From Aeromicrobium massiliense JC14 (GTDB taxonomy: Bacteria; Actinomycetota; Actinomycetes; Propionibacteriales; Nocardioidaceae), in contig NZ_HE978637.1 in NCBI RefSeq assembly GCF_000312105.1, positions 888,534-952,533 of the forward strand: DNA of 64,000 bases, written 5' to 3'. A model generated the notes under the pieces. The model had not been told where the DNA came from. It was given only the letters and a program-made list of their open reading frames with translations, and did not search any database. Both the position numbers and the translations under genes were made by a program. Positions 53,588 to 61,465 of the stretch are shown here, piece after piece. The first letter of the stretch is position 1; each line of letters starts with the position of its first letter.

Positions 53588-54403
53588 ATGCTGCCGGAGG
53601 AGTACCGCGCCGTCGGTGGTTCCTCGTTCGCAGACTTCCTCGCCTCCCGGGCGCCGGACATGCTGCCGGGCGCCCGCTACAACGGCACGACCGAGCTCGA
53701 GGGCGTCACCCACGGCACGACGATCGTGGCCGCCACGTTCGACGGCGGCGTCGTCATGGCCGGTGACCGGCGCGCCACGATGGGCAACGTCATCGCCCAG
53801 CGCGACATCCAGAAGGTCTTCCCGACCGACGAGTACTCCTGCGTCGGCATCGCCGGCACCGCCGGCATCGCCGTGGAGATGACCCGGCTGTTCCAGGTCG
53901 AGCTCGAGCACTACGAGAAGATCGAGGGCGCCACGCTGTCCACGGACGGCAAGGCGAACCGGCTGGCCGCGCTCATCCGCGGCAACCTCGGCATGGCGAT
54001 GCAGGGCCTCGCGGTCGTGCCGCTGTTCGCCGGCTACGACCTCGACGCCGGGGTGGGGCGCATCTTCGCCTTCGACGTCACGGGCAACAAGAACGAGGAG
54101 CGCACCTTCCACTCGGTGGGCTCGGGCTCGACGTTCGCCCGCGGGTCGCTCAAGAAGCTCTACCGCGCCGGCATGAGCGAGTCCGACGCGGTCACCGCCG
54201 TCGTGCAGGCGCTCTACGACGCCGCCGACGACGACACCGCCACCGGCGGTCCCGACCTCGCCCGCCGCATCTTCCCGCTCGTCTCGGTCATCACCGCCGA
54301 CGGCTACCGGGCCTGGACCGAGGAGCAGACCGCCGCGGTCGCCGACCAGGTCATCTCCGCCCGGATGCACGCGCCGGACGGCCCGCACGCCCCGCTGACA
54401 TGA
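53588..54403 (+). CDS. prcB: Proteasome subunit beta PrcB
   Basis: A 271-residue precursor of the catalytic beta subunit. The propeptide (residues 1-43) is removed before Thr44 in [10 protein letters not shown], which then acts as N-terminal nucleophile. [14 protein letters not shown] with the Asp and Lys partners, and [15 protein letters not shown] later, are canonical. Fourteen copies form the inner two rings of the 20S core. The gene starts immediately after the pup stop and is followed by prcA after 24 bases. Confidence 0.97.
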   Translation: MLPEEYRAVGGSSFADFLASRAPDMLPGARYNGTTELEGVTHGTTIVAATFDGGVVMAGDRRATMGNVIAQRDIQKVFPTDEYSCVGIAGTAGIAVEMTRLFQVELEHYEKIEGATLSTDGKANRLAALIRGNLGMAMQGLAVVPLFAGYDLDAGVGRIFAFDVTGNKNEERTFHSVGSGSTFARGSLKKLYRAGMSESDAVTAVVQALYDAADDDTATGGPDLARRIFPLVSVITADGYRAWTEEQTAAVADQVISARMHAPDGPHAPLT

Positions 54404-54427
54404 CGGCCGCTCGACCAGGAGACTCCC

Positions 54428-55123
54428 ATGACCGCACCTTTCTACGTCTCGCCCGAGCAGCTCATGAAGGACCGGGCGGACTTCGCCCGCAAGGGCATCT
54501 CGCGCGGCCGCAGCGTCGTCGTCGTGCAGTTCACCGACGGCATCCTGCTGGTGGCCGAGAACCCGTCCAAGGCGCTGCACAAGATCAGCGAGATCTACGA
54601 CCACATCGGCTTCGCCGCCGTGGGCCGCTACAACGAGTTCGAGAACCTGCGCATCGCCGGCATCCGGCTCGCGGACGTCCGCGGCTACTCCTACGACCGG
54701 CGCGACGTCACGGGTCGCAGCCTGGCCAACGCGTACGCCCAGACGCTCGGCACGATCTTCTCCTCCGGGGCCGAGAAGCCGTACGAGGTCGAGCTGTTCG
54801 TGGCCGAGGTCGGGCACGCGCCCGAGGACGACCAGGTGTACCGGCTGACCTACGACGGCTCGGTCGCCGACGTCCAGGGCTACGGCGTGATGGGCGGGCA
54901 GAACGAGCTCGTCGAGACCTACCTGCAGGAGCACTACGCGCCCGGGCTCGACCTGGCCGGCGCGATGCGCCTGGCCGCGTCCGCGCTGGGCGCCGACAGC
55001 ACTCCGGCGCGCACCGTCACCGCGGAGTCGCTGGAGGTCGCCGTGCTCGACCGCACCCGCACCCAGCCGCGCAAGTTCAAGCGGCTCGCCGACGTCCAGG
55101 TGGCCACCGCGCTGCAGGGCTGA
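54428..55123 (+). CDS. prcA: Proteasome subunit alpha PrcA
   Basis: A 231-residue alpha subunit. The N-terminal gating peptide [20 protein letters not shown] resembles that of M. tuberculosis PrcA, and the alpha fold lacks the catalytic Thr. Seven copies form each outer ring, and their pockets receive the QYL tail of ARC. CAGGAGA lies before the ATG. It is co-transcribed with pup and prcB; pafA follows 57 bases later with its own -10 hexamer. Confidence 0.97.
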   Translation: MTAPFYVSPEQLMKDRADFARKGISRGRSVVVVQFTDGILLVAENPSKALHKISEIYDHIGFAAVGRYNEFENLRIAGIRLADVRGYSYDRRDVTGRSLANAYAQTLGTIFSSGAEKPYEVELFVAEVGHAPEDDQVYRLTYDGSVADVQGYGVMGGQNELVETYLQEHYAPGLDLAGAMRLAASALGADSTPARTVTAESLEVAVLDRTRTQPRKFKRLADVQVATALQG

Positions 55124-55168
55124 GCGCGCCCCGCCGTGAGATCACCTGGCGCGACCTGGTCCGCGGAC

Positions 55169-55174
55169 TAGGGT
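55169..55174 (+). promoter_or_regulatory. TAGGGT -10 hexamer, leaderless pafA
   Basis: TAGGGT, six bases (TCCTAC) and ATG at 55181. Confidence 0.65.
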
Positions 55175-55180
55175 TCCTAC

Positions 55181-56542
55181 ATGGACCGGCGGATCTTCGG
55201 GATCGAGAACGAGTACGGCGTCACGTGCTCGTTCAAGGGCCAGCGCCGACTGTCGCCCGACGAGGTGGCGCGCTACCTGTTCCGGCGGGTCGTCTCGTGG
55301 GGACGCAGCAGCAACGTGTTCCTCAAGAACGGCGCCCGCCTCTACCTGGACGTCGGCAGCCACCCCGAGTACGCGACGCCCGAGTGCGACGACATCGTCG
55401 ACCTGGTCACCCACGACCGGGCCGGCGAGCGCATCCTCGAGGGCCTCATGCTCGACGCGCAGAACCGGCTCGCCGAGGACGGCGTCGAGGGCGACATCTA
55501 CCTGTTCAAGAACAACACCGACTCGGCCGGCAACTCCTACGGCTGCCACGAGAACTACCTCGTCGGCCGCCAGGGCGAGTTCAGCCGGCTGGCCGACGTG
55601 CTCATCCCGTTCCTCGTCTCGCGCCAGATCATCGTCGGCGCCGGCAAGGTGCAGCAGACGCCCCGGGGCACGGTCTTCTCGGTGAGCCAGCGGGCCGAGC
55701 ACATCTGGGAGGGCGTCTCCAGCGCCACGACCCGCTCGCGCCCGATCATCAACACCCGCGACGAGCCGCACGCGGACGCCGAGCGCTACCGCCGCCTGCA
55801 CGTCATCGTCGGCGACTCGAACATGAGCGAGACCACGACGATGCTCAAGGTCGCGTCCACCGACCTCGTGCTGCGGATGATCGAGGCCGGCGTGCCCATG
55901 CGCGACATGACGCTGGAGAACCCGATCCGGGCCATCCGCGAGATCTCCCACGACATGACCGGACGCCGCAAGGTGCAGCTGGCCAACGGCCGCGAGCTGT
56001 CGGCGCTGGAGATCCAGGCCGAGTACTTCTCGAAGGCGGCCGACTTCGTCGACCGCACCGGCCTGACGTCGCCCACGCTGCTGCGGGCGCTCGACCTGTG
56101 GGAGCGCACGCTCAAGGCGGTCGAGTCCGAGGACCTCTCCCTGGTCGAGCGCGAGATCGACTGGGTGATCAAGTACAAGCTGCTCGAGCGCTACCGCACC
56201 ACGCACGACCTGGCCTGGTCCGACGCCCGCATCGCCCAGCTCGACCTGGCCTACCACGACATCCGCCGTGATCGCGGCCTGTTCCACCTGCTCGAGCGCC
56301 GCGGGTCGGTCGCCCGCGTGTCGCGCGACCTCGACGTCTTCACGGCCAAGAGCGTCCCGCCGCAGACGACCCGCGCCCGGCTGCGCGGGGAGTTCATCAA
56401 GCGTGCGCAGGAGCGCCGGCGCGACTTCACGGTCGACTGGGTGCACCTCAAGCTCAACGACCAGGCCCAGCGCACGGTGCTGTGCAAGGACCCGTTCCGG
56501 GCCCACGACGAGCGCGTCCAGAAGCTCATCGACGGCATGTGA
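55181..56542 (+). CDS. pafA: Pup-protein ligase PafA
   Basis: A 453-residue glutamine synthetase-like ligase that joins the gamma-carboxylate of Pup's terminal Glu to substrate lysines with [13 protein letters not shown] holds the Mg/ATP Glu residues. The catalytic Asp is in [14 protein letters not shown], and HENYLV with [10 protein letters not shown] line the active site. It is shorter than Dop (500) because it lacks the Dop loop, as expected. Its own TAGGGT makes it a separate transcription unit from pup-prcBA. Confidence 0.97.
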   Translation: MDRRIFGIENEYGVTCSFKGQRRLSPDEVARYLFRRVVSWGRSSNVFLKNGARLYLDVGSHPEYATPECDDIVDLVTHDRAGERILEGLMLDAQNRLAEDGVEGDIYLFKNNTDSAGNSYGCHENYLVGRQGEFSRLADVLIPFLVSRQIIVGAGKVQQTPRGTVFSVSQRAEHIWEGVSSATTRSRPIINTRDEPHADAERYRRLHVIVGDSNMSETTTMLKVASTDLVLRMIEAGVPMRDMTLENPIRAIREISHDMTGRRKVQLANGRELSALEIQAEYFSKAADFVDRTGLTSPTLLRALDLWERTLKAVESEDLSLVEREIDWVIKYKLLERYRTTHDLAWSDARIAQLDLAYHDIRRDRGLFHLLERRGSVARVSRDLDVFTAKSVPPQTTRARLRGEFIKRAQERRRDFTVDWVHLKLNDQAQRTVLCKDPFRAHDERVQKLIDGM

Positions 56543-56595
56543 CGGGCTGCCGGAGACACACAGCCGCCTGTCAGCATCCTCTTGGTCTCCGTCGC

Positions 56596-56601
56596 TAGGG
56601 T
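56596..56601 (+). promoter_or_regulatory. TAGGGT -10 hexamer, FKBP lipoprotein gene
   Basis: TAGGGT lies 34 bases before the GTG at 56636. Transcription from it would leave a leader of about 28 bases containing AGGAGG, so this gene is not leaderless although it uses the same hexamer. Confidence 0.5.
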
Positions 56602-56635
56602 GGGGGAGGTTTTCCCGTCCTCCAGGAGGTACTTC

Positions 56636-57553
56636 GTGCGCCGTCTTCTCGCTGTGGCCCTCGGGTCGATGCTCGTCCTGTCCGGCTGTGGTGGCGGTGA
56701 CGACGCCGGCTCCAAGGCGCTGTCCGACGTGAAGGTGACCGGCACCGCCGACAAGGAGCCGAAGGTCGACCTGGAGAAGGGCCTCGAGGTCGACAAGACG
56801 TCCACGAAGGTCATCGAGGAGGGCGACGGCGAGGAGCTGAAGGAGGGCGACGTCGTCAAGCTCAGCTACGTCGCCTACAACGGCCGCACGGCCAAGGAGG
56901 TCGACAACTCCTGGAAGGCCGACCAGCGCCTGGTCGCCACCCTCAAGGAGGGCGCGATCCTGCCCGGCTTCGTCAAGGGCCTGACCGGCCAGAAGGTCGG
57001 CAGCCGCGTGCTCGTCGGCATCGCTCCGAAGGACGGCTTCGGCCAGGACAACACCCAGATCGACGTCAAGAAGGACGACTCGATGGTGTTCGTCTTCGAC
57101 GTGGTCGCCAAGCTGCCCACCGAGGCGACGGGCGCCGAGCAGAAGGTCCCCGCCACCGTCCCGGCCGTGCAGCTGGACGACCAGGGCCACCCGAAGGGCT
57201 TCAAGGCGAGCAAGCAGACGCCCAAGAAGGTCTCGAAGCAGGCCGCGTACGTCGCGATCAAGGGCGACGGCCCCAAGGTCGAGAAGCAGCAGGCCATCAC
57301 GATCAACTACACCGGCCAGGTCTACCCGCAGGGCGCCGTGTTCGACGAGTCCTGGTCGAAGGGCCAGCCGTTCACGAGCACCATCGGCACCGGCCAGCTC
57401 ATCCCGTGCTGGGACCAGCTGATCGGCCAGACCGTCGGCAGCCGCGTGCTGCTGGTGTGCCCCGCCGACACCGCGTACGGCGACCAGGGCCAGGGCGACA
57501 TCAAGCCCGGCGACACGCTGCTGTTCGCAGTGGACGTGCTGGACGCCGACTGA
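56636..57553 (+). CDS. Two-domain FKBP-type peptidyl-prolyl isomerase, lipoprotein
   Basis: A 305-residue secreted isomerase. The signal peptide ends in a lipobox LSGC (Cys near residue 17), so it is lipid-anchored to the outer face of the membrane. Two FKBP domains follow, roughly 60-155 and 215-305. The second contains LIPCWDQL and LLVCPADTAYG, whose two Cys could form a disulfide. It probably assists folding of exported proteins. The GTG at 56636 follows AGGAGG by six bases. Its place between pafA and pafB is common in actinobacteria, to my knowledge. Confidence 0.92.
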   Translation: MRRLLAVALGSMLVLSGCGGGDDAGSKALSDVKVTGTADKEPKVDLEKGLEVDKTSTKVIEEGDGEELKEGDVVKLSYVAYNGRTAKEVDNSWKADQRLVATLKEGAILPGFVKGLTGQKVGSRVLVGIAPKDGFGQDNTQIDVKKDDSMVFVFDVVAKLPTEATGAEQKVPATVPAVQLDDQGHPKGFKASKQTPKKVSKQAAYVAIKGDGPKVEKQQAITINYTGQVYPQGAVFDESWSKGQPFTSTIGTGQLIPCWDQLIGQTVGSRVLLVCPADTAYGDQGQGDIKPGDTLLFAVDVLDAD

Positions 57554-57565
57554 CATCCTGCGGAC

Positions 57566-58528
57566 ATGGTGGCGCGCAAGACCGAGCGGTTGATGAACCT
57601 GGTCATCGCGCTCCTCGTCTCACGGCAGTTCCTCACGAAGGACCGCATCCGTCAGGTGGTCGAGGGGTACCGCGACCAGTCCGACGAGGCGTTCGACCGG
57701 ATGTTCGAGCGTGACAAGGACGAGCTGCGCGAGATCGGGATCGTCATCGAGACCGGGTCGCACGACAAGCTGTTCGACGACGAGATCGGCTACCGCATCA
57801 GCCGCGGTGACTTCGAGCTCGGCGACATCGACCTCACGCCCGAGGAGGCCGCCGTCGTCGGCCTGGCCGGACGTGTGTGGGAGCACGCGGGTCTGGCGGG
57901 GGAGTCGGGCCAGGCGCTGGTGAAGCTCAAGGCCGCCGGCATCGAGGTCGACGACCGGGTGCTGTCCATGGTCGAGCCGCGGCTGTCGGCCAACGAGCCG
58001 TCCTTCGACGCCGTCTGGGACGCCGCCACCCGTCGCGTGCCGATCTCGTTCAGCTACGCGCGTCCGGGACGTGAGCCGTCCGTGCGGCACGTGCAGCCGT
58101 GGGGCGTCCTGTCCTGGCACGGGCGCTGGTACCTGGCCGGCTTCGACGTCGACCGCGACGCGCCGCGGGTGTTCCGCCTGACCCGGGTCATCGGCGACGT
58201 CACCCGCACCGGCGCAGCCGGTTCGTACGAGGTGCCGGCCGATCTCGACCTCAAGGCGCTCGCGCACGAGCTGTTCCCCGCCCCGGCGGTGGAGCCGGCC
58301 CGGCTGCGCGTGCGGCGGGGCCGGGGCAACTCGCTGCGCCGTACCGCGCACAGCACCGTCCCGGTCGACGACGAGTGGGACGAGGTGCTGGTCGCCTACG
58401 CCTCCCCGTGGGAGCTGGCCTCGGAGGCCGCGTCCTTCGGGCCCGACGTCGTCGTGCTCGAGCCGGCCGACGTCCGCGAGCAGACCGTGGCGCGCCTGCG
58501 CGCCGCCGCCCAGGAGGCCGTCCGATGA
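57566..58528 (+). CDS. pafB: PafB, WYL-domain transcriptional regulator
   Basis: A 320-residue regulator with an N-terminal winged helix (residues 5-70), a central helical region, and a WYL domain with the signature WHGRWYLAGFD (near residue 195) and a C-terminal extension. With PafC it forms the PafBC activator of the mycobacterial RecA-independent DNA-damage response; the same role is expected here. CATCCT six bases before the ATG is a weak leaderless -10. The stop overlaps pafC by four bases, so the partners are made in equal amounts. Confidence 0.95.
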   Translation: MVARKTERLMNLVIALLVSRQFLTKDRIRQVVEGYRDQSDEAFDRMFERDKDELREIGIVIETGSHDKLFDDEIGYRISRGDFELGDIDLTPEEAAVVGLAGRVWEHAGLAGESGQALVKLKAAGIEVDDRVLSMVEPRLSANEPSFDAVWDAATRRVPISFSYARPGREPSVRHVQPWGVLSWHGRWYLAGFDVDRDAPRVFRLTRVIGDVTRTGAAGSYEVPADLDLKALAHELFPAPAVEPARLRVRRGRGNSLRRTAHSTVPVDDEWDEVLVAYASPWELASEAASFGPDVVVLEPADVREQTVARLRAAAQEAVR

Positions 58529-59511
58529 CTGGCGGTTCGTCGCGCGACCAGCTGGCGCGCATGCTGACGCTCGTGCCGTACCTGCACGGGCGCGACGGCA
58601 TCCCGGTCAAGCAGGTCGCCCACGACTTCGGCGTGAGCACCAAGCAGATCGTCAAGGACCTCAACGTGCTGTGGTTCTGCGGCCTGCCGCAGGCGATGCC
58701 CGGCGAGATGATCGACGTCGACATGGACGCGCTCGAGCTGGACGGCATCGTGCGCATCGACAACGCCGACTACCTCGACCGGCCCCTGCGCCTGGACCGC
58801 GGCGAGGCCGCCGCCCTCATCGTCGCCCTGCGCACCCTGCGGGCGTCCTCGACGCAGGCCCAGTCCGACGTCATCGACGGCGTGCTGGCCAAGCTCGAGG
58901 CGCTCGTCGGCGAGCTGGCGACGTCGCCGGCGCACGTGCACGTCGAGGAGGCCGACCCGGTCGTGCAGGACACGCTGACGCGCGCCCTGGCCGAGCGCGA
59001 GTGCGTCCGCATCACCTACGCCACGCCGGCGCGCGACGAGGTCACCGAGCGCACCATCGAGCCGCTGCGGCTGTTCGCCGCCCAGGGCCGCCGCTTCGTC
59101 GAGGCCTGGTGCCAGCGGGTCGACGACCTGCGCACCTTCCGCCTGGACCGCATCGAGACCGCGGAGCCGACCGGCGAGCACTACGAGCCCCGCCAGGTCG
59201 CCCCGGAGGCGATGTCCGAGGGCACGTTCCGGGTGGGGGAGGAGACGCCGTCCGCGGTGCTCGACCTGAGCCCCGACGCGCACTGGCTGACCGAGTACTA
59301 CGACGTCGAGCGGCTCGGCGAGCTCGAGCCCGACGTCGTCCGCATCCGCCTGCACGGCAGCACGATGGAGTGGCTGCGCCGCCTCGTGCTGCGCAACGGC
59401 GGCGCCGTGCGCGTGGTCGAGCCGGCCGAGCTGGCCGCCGAGGTCACCACCACCGCCGCCCGTGCACTCGCGGCGTACGATGAACAGACGTCCCCCCACG
59501 AGGAGTCCTGA
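58525..59511 (+). CDS. pafC: PafC, WYL-domain transcriptional regulator
   Basis: A 328-residue paralogue of PafB: winged helix (residues 5-65, VKQVAHDFGVSTKQIVKDL; key part FGVSTKQIVKDL), a middle region, and a WYL-type domain with RRFVEAWCQRVDDLRTFRLDRI (key part FRLDRI). The canonical Trp-Tyr-Leu triad is altered to EAW-C, which is usual for PafC. GGAGG in the end of pafB serves as its ribosome site. tatA starts one base after the pafC stop. Confidence 0.94.
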   Translation: MTGGSSRDQLARMLTLVPYLHGRDGIPVKQVAHDFGVSTKQIVKDLNVLWFCGLPQAMPGEMIDVDMDALELDGIVRIDNADYLDRPLRLDRGEAAALIVALRTLRASSTQAQSDVIDGVLAKLEALVGELATSPAHVHVEEADPVVQDTLTRALAERECVRITYATPARDEVTERTIEPLRLFAAQGRRFVEAWCQRVDDLRTFRLDRIETAEPTGEHYEPRQVAPEAMSEGTFRVGEETPSAVLDLSPDAHWLTEYYDVERLGELEPDVVRIRLHGSTMEWLRRLVLRNGGAVRVVEPAELAAEVTTTAARALAAYDEQTSPHEES

Positions 59512-59512
59512 C

Positions 59513-59737
59513 ATGCCCAGCCTTGGCCCCACCGAAGTCCTGCTCATCCTGGCGGTGGTCGTGCTGCTGTTCGGCGCGAAGAAGCTGCCTGAGCTCGCCC
59601 GTGGCTCCGGCCGCGCCCTGCGCATCTTCAAGTCCGAGGTGCGGGGGCTCGAGGAGGACGACAAGCGTCACGACGAGGCCACCCGCCACGAGGCCATCGA
59701 CCCGCTCGAGGTCGACAAGAAGACCGACCGCCCGTAG
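59513..59737 (+). CDS. tatA: Twin-arginine translocase subunit TatA
   Basis: A 74-residue TatA: a short N-terminus, one membrane helix (about residues 5-23) with LLFGAKKLPELARGSGRAL giving the FG hinge and amphipathic helix, and an acidic tail. Multiple TatA copies form the protein-conducting assembly for folded Tat substrates. AGGAG lies seven bases before the ATG. TACGAT at 59476-59481 inside pafC might be an extra promoter. The stop is immediately followed by tatC; no tatB is seen in the window. Confidence 0.95.
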   Translation: MPSLGPTEVLLILAVVVLLFGAKKLPELARGSGRALRIFKSEVRGLEEDDKRHDEATRHEAIDPLEVDKKTDRP

Positions 59738-60553
59738 GTGGCGCTGTTCAAGCGTCGCCCGGCCCCCGCGCCGGGCGGCACCATGACGCTCGTCGAGCAC
59801 CTGGCCGAGCTACGCAATCGGCTGTTCAAGGCCGTGCTCGCCATCGCGATCGGCAGCGTGGTGGGCTGGTTCCTCTACCCGCAGGTGCTCGACCTGCTCA
59901 CCGGTCCCTACGAGACCGGCATCGCGCCGCTGCTGGAGGAGCGCGGCCTCGACGCTTCCATCGTCATCACCGGTGTCGGCGGCGCGCTGCAGTTCCAGCT
60001 GAAGATCTCGTTCATCGTCGGGCTCATCCTGTCCAGCCCCGTCTGGTTCTGGCAGATCTGGGCCTTCGTGCTGCCCGCCATGCACAAGCACGAGAAGAAG
60101 TGGGCCGTGCTGCTCACCGGCACCGGCGTGCCGCTGTTCCTGGCCGGCGCGGCTCTGGGCTACCTCGTGCTGCCCAAGGGCATCGAGGTGCTGCTCGGCT
60201 TCGTGCCCGAGGGCTGGGAGTCGCTGCTGACCGGCGCGGAGTACCTCGACTTCGTCACCCGGATGCTGCTGGTGTTCGGCCTCGCCGCCGAGATCCCGCT
60301 CGTCGTCATCCTGCTCAACCGCATCGGGGCGGTCAGCCACCGGGCCCTGGTGCGGGCGCGGCCGTGGATCGTCATCGCGATCTTCGTCTTCTCCGCGATC
60401 GCGACGCCGACGACCGACCCGCTGACGATGCTCTTCCTCGCAACTCCGATGACCGCCCTGTACTTCATCGCCGAGGTCATCACGCTGTTCACCGACCAGC
60501 GCCGCGCGACCGCGCAGCCGGACTGGTCCGACGACGAGGCCTCGCCGCTCTAG
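59738..60553 (+). CDS. tatC: Twin-arginine translocase subunit TatC
   Basis: A 271-residue membrane protein with six helices that recognises twin-arginine signal peptides. MTLVEHLAELRNRLFKAV is the conserved N-terminus (key part EHLAELRNRL with Glu). FQLKISFIVGLILSSPVWFWQIWAFVLP (key part SSPVWFWQIWAFV) is the loop-helix signature. The GTG at 59738 starts directly at the end of tatA. Its TAG stop forms part of the TAGGGT promoter of the next gene. Confidence 0.96.
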   Translation: MALFKRRPAPAPGGTMTLVEHLAELRNRLFKAVLAIAIGSVVGWFLYPQVLDLLTGPYETGIAPLLEERGLDASIVITGVGGALQFQLKISFIVGLILSSPVWFWQIWAFVLPAMHKHEKKWAVLLTGTGVPLFLAGAALGYLVLPKGIEVLLGFVPEGWESLLTGAEYLDFVTRMLLVFGLAAEIPLVVILLNRIGAVSHRALVRARPWIVIAIFVFSAIATPTTDPLTMLFLATPMTALYFIAEVITLFTDQRRATAQPDWSDDEASPL

Positions 60554-60556
60554 GGT
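60551..60556 (+). promoter_or_regulatory. TAGGGT -10 hexamer, leaderless kinase gene
   Basis: TAGGGT, seven bases and ATG at 60564. Its first three bases are the tatC stop codon. Confidence 0.65.
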
Positions 60557-60563
60557 GAGCGCC

Positions 60564-61436
60564 ATGCGTCTCGCCGTCGTCGTCAACCCGCTCTCCGGTC
60601 GCCAGCAGGGTGACCGTGTCGCCGGTGAGGCGGCCGCCCTCCTGGGCCGGGCCGGGCACACCGTCGTGGTCGTCCCCGGCCAGACCGCTCGCGAGCGCAG
60701 CGCGGCGCTGCGGCTCGAGCTCGAGTCCGGACTCGTCGACGGCGTGGTCGTGGTCGGCGGCGACGGGGCCCTGCACGGCGTGCTGGACGTGCTGATCGAC
60801 TCCGACGTGCCGGTCGGGCTCGTGCCGGCCGGCACCGGCAACGACGTCGCCCGCACCCTGGACCTGCCGCTGCGCTCGGTGCTCGCGGCCGTCGACGTCG
60901 TCCACGCCGGACGCACCCGCGAGATCGACCTCATGGACGTCGACGGCACGCCGGTCGCGTCCGTCCTGGCGTCGGGCTTCGACTCCAAGGTCAACGAGCG
61001 CGCGAACGCCCTGCGCTGGCCGCACGGACGTCTGCGCTACCTGCGGGCCGTGGCCCAGGAGCTGCGCGTGTTCGAGCCGCTGCCGTTCGACCTCGTGCTG
61101 GACGGCGTCCCGCTGAGCACCGAGGCCATGCTGGTCGCCGTCGGCAACGGCGAGTCGTTCGGCGGCGGGCTGCGCATCTGCGCCGGCGCCGAGCCCGACG
61201 ACGGCCTGCTGGACGTGGTCGTCATCAAGCCGGTCTCCAAGGCCGAGCTGCTCAAGGTCTTCCCGCAGCTGCCGGCCGGCCGCCACGTCGACCACCCGGC
61301 GTTCGAGCGGCACCGCGTGCGCAGCGCGCGGCTGTCGTCGCCGGGCGTCGTGGCGTACGGCGACGGCGAGCGGCTCGGCCCGCTGCCGTGCACCGCGACC
61401 GTCCGCCCCGGCGCGCTGCGCGTCTTCGTTCCGTGA
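60564..61436 (+). CDS. Diacylglycerol/lipid kinase (YegS/DagK family)
   Basis: A 290-residue lipid kinase with VVNPLSG at the N-terminus, the nucleotide motif GGDGALHGV near residue 70, and GTGNDVARTL near residue 95. The C-terminal beta domain has VGNGESFGGGLRICAGAEPDDG (key part GGGLRICAGA), as in the family. It phosphorylates diacylglycerol or a related lipid; M. tuberculosis relatives act in phospholipid recycling. The ATG at 60564 is chosen over a GTG at 60555 because the latter lies inside the -10 hexamer. Confidence 0.92.
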   Translation: MRLAVVVNPLSGRQQGDRVAGEAAALLGRAGHTVVVVPGQTARERSAALRLELESGLVDGVVVVGGDGALHGVLDVLIDSDVPVGLVPAGTGNDVARTLDLPLRSVLAAVDVVHAGRTREIDLMDVDGTPVASVLASGFDSKVNERANALRWPHGRLRYLRAVAQELRVFEPLPFDLVLDGVPLSTEAMLVAVGNGESFGGGLRICAGAEPDDGLLDVVVIKPVSKAELLKVFPQLPAGRHVDHPAFERHRVRSARLSSPGVVAYGDGERLGPLPCTATVRPGALRVFVP

Positions 61437-61453
61437 CCTCACGGCGCGCTCAC

Positions 61454-61459
61454 TAGGCT
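61454..61459 (+). promoter_or_regulatory. TAGGCT -10 hexamer, leaderless helY
   Basis: TAGGCT, six bases (GGAGCC) and ATG at 61466. Confidence 0.65.
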
Positions 61460-61465
61460 GGAGCC

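Noticed and set aside
60555-60563. GTG three codons upstream as the lipid kinase start
   Set aside because: It lies inside the TAGGGT hexamer; the ATG at 60564 has the spacing seen at other genes.
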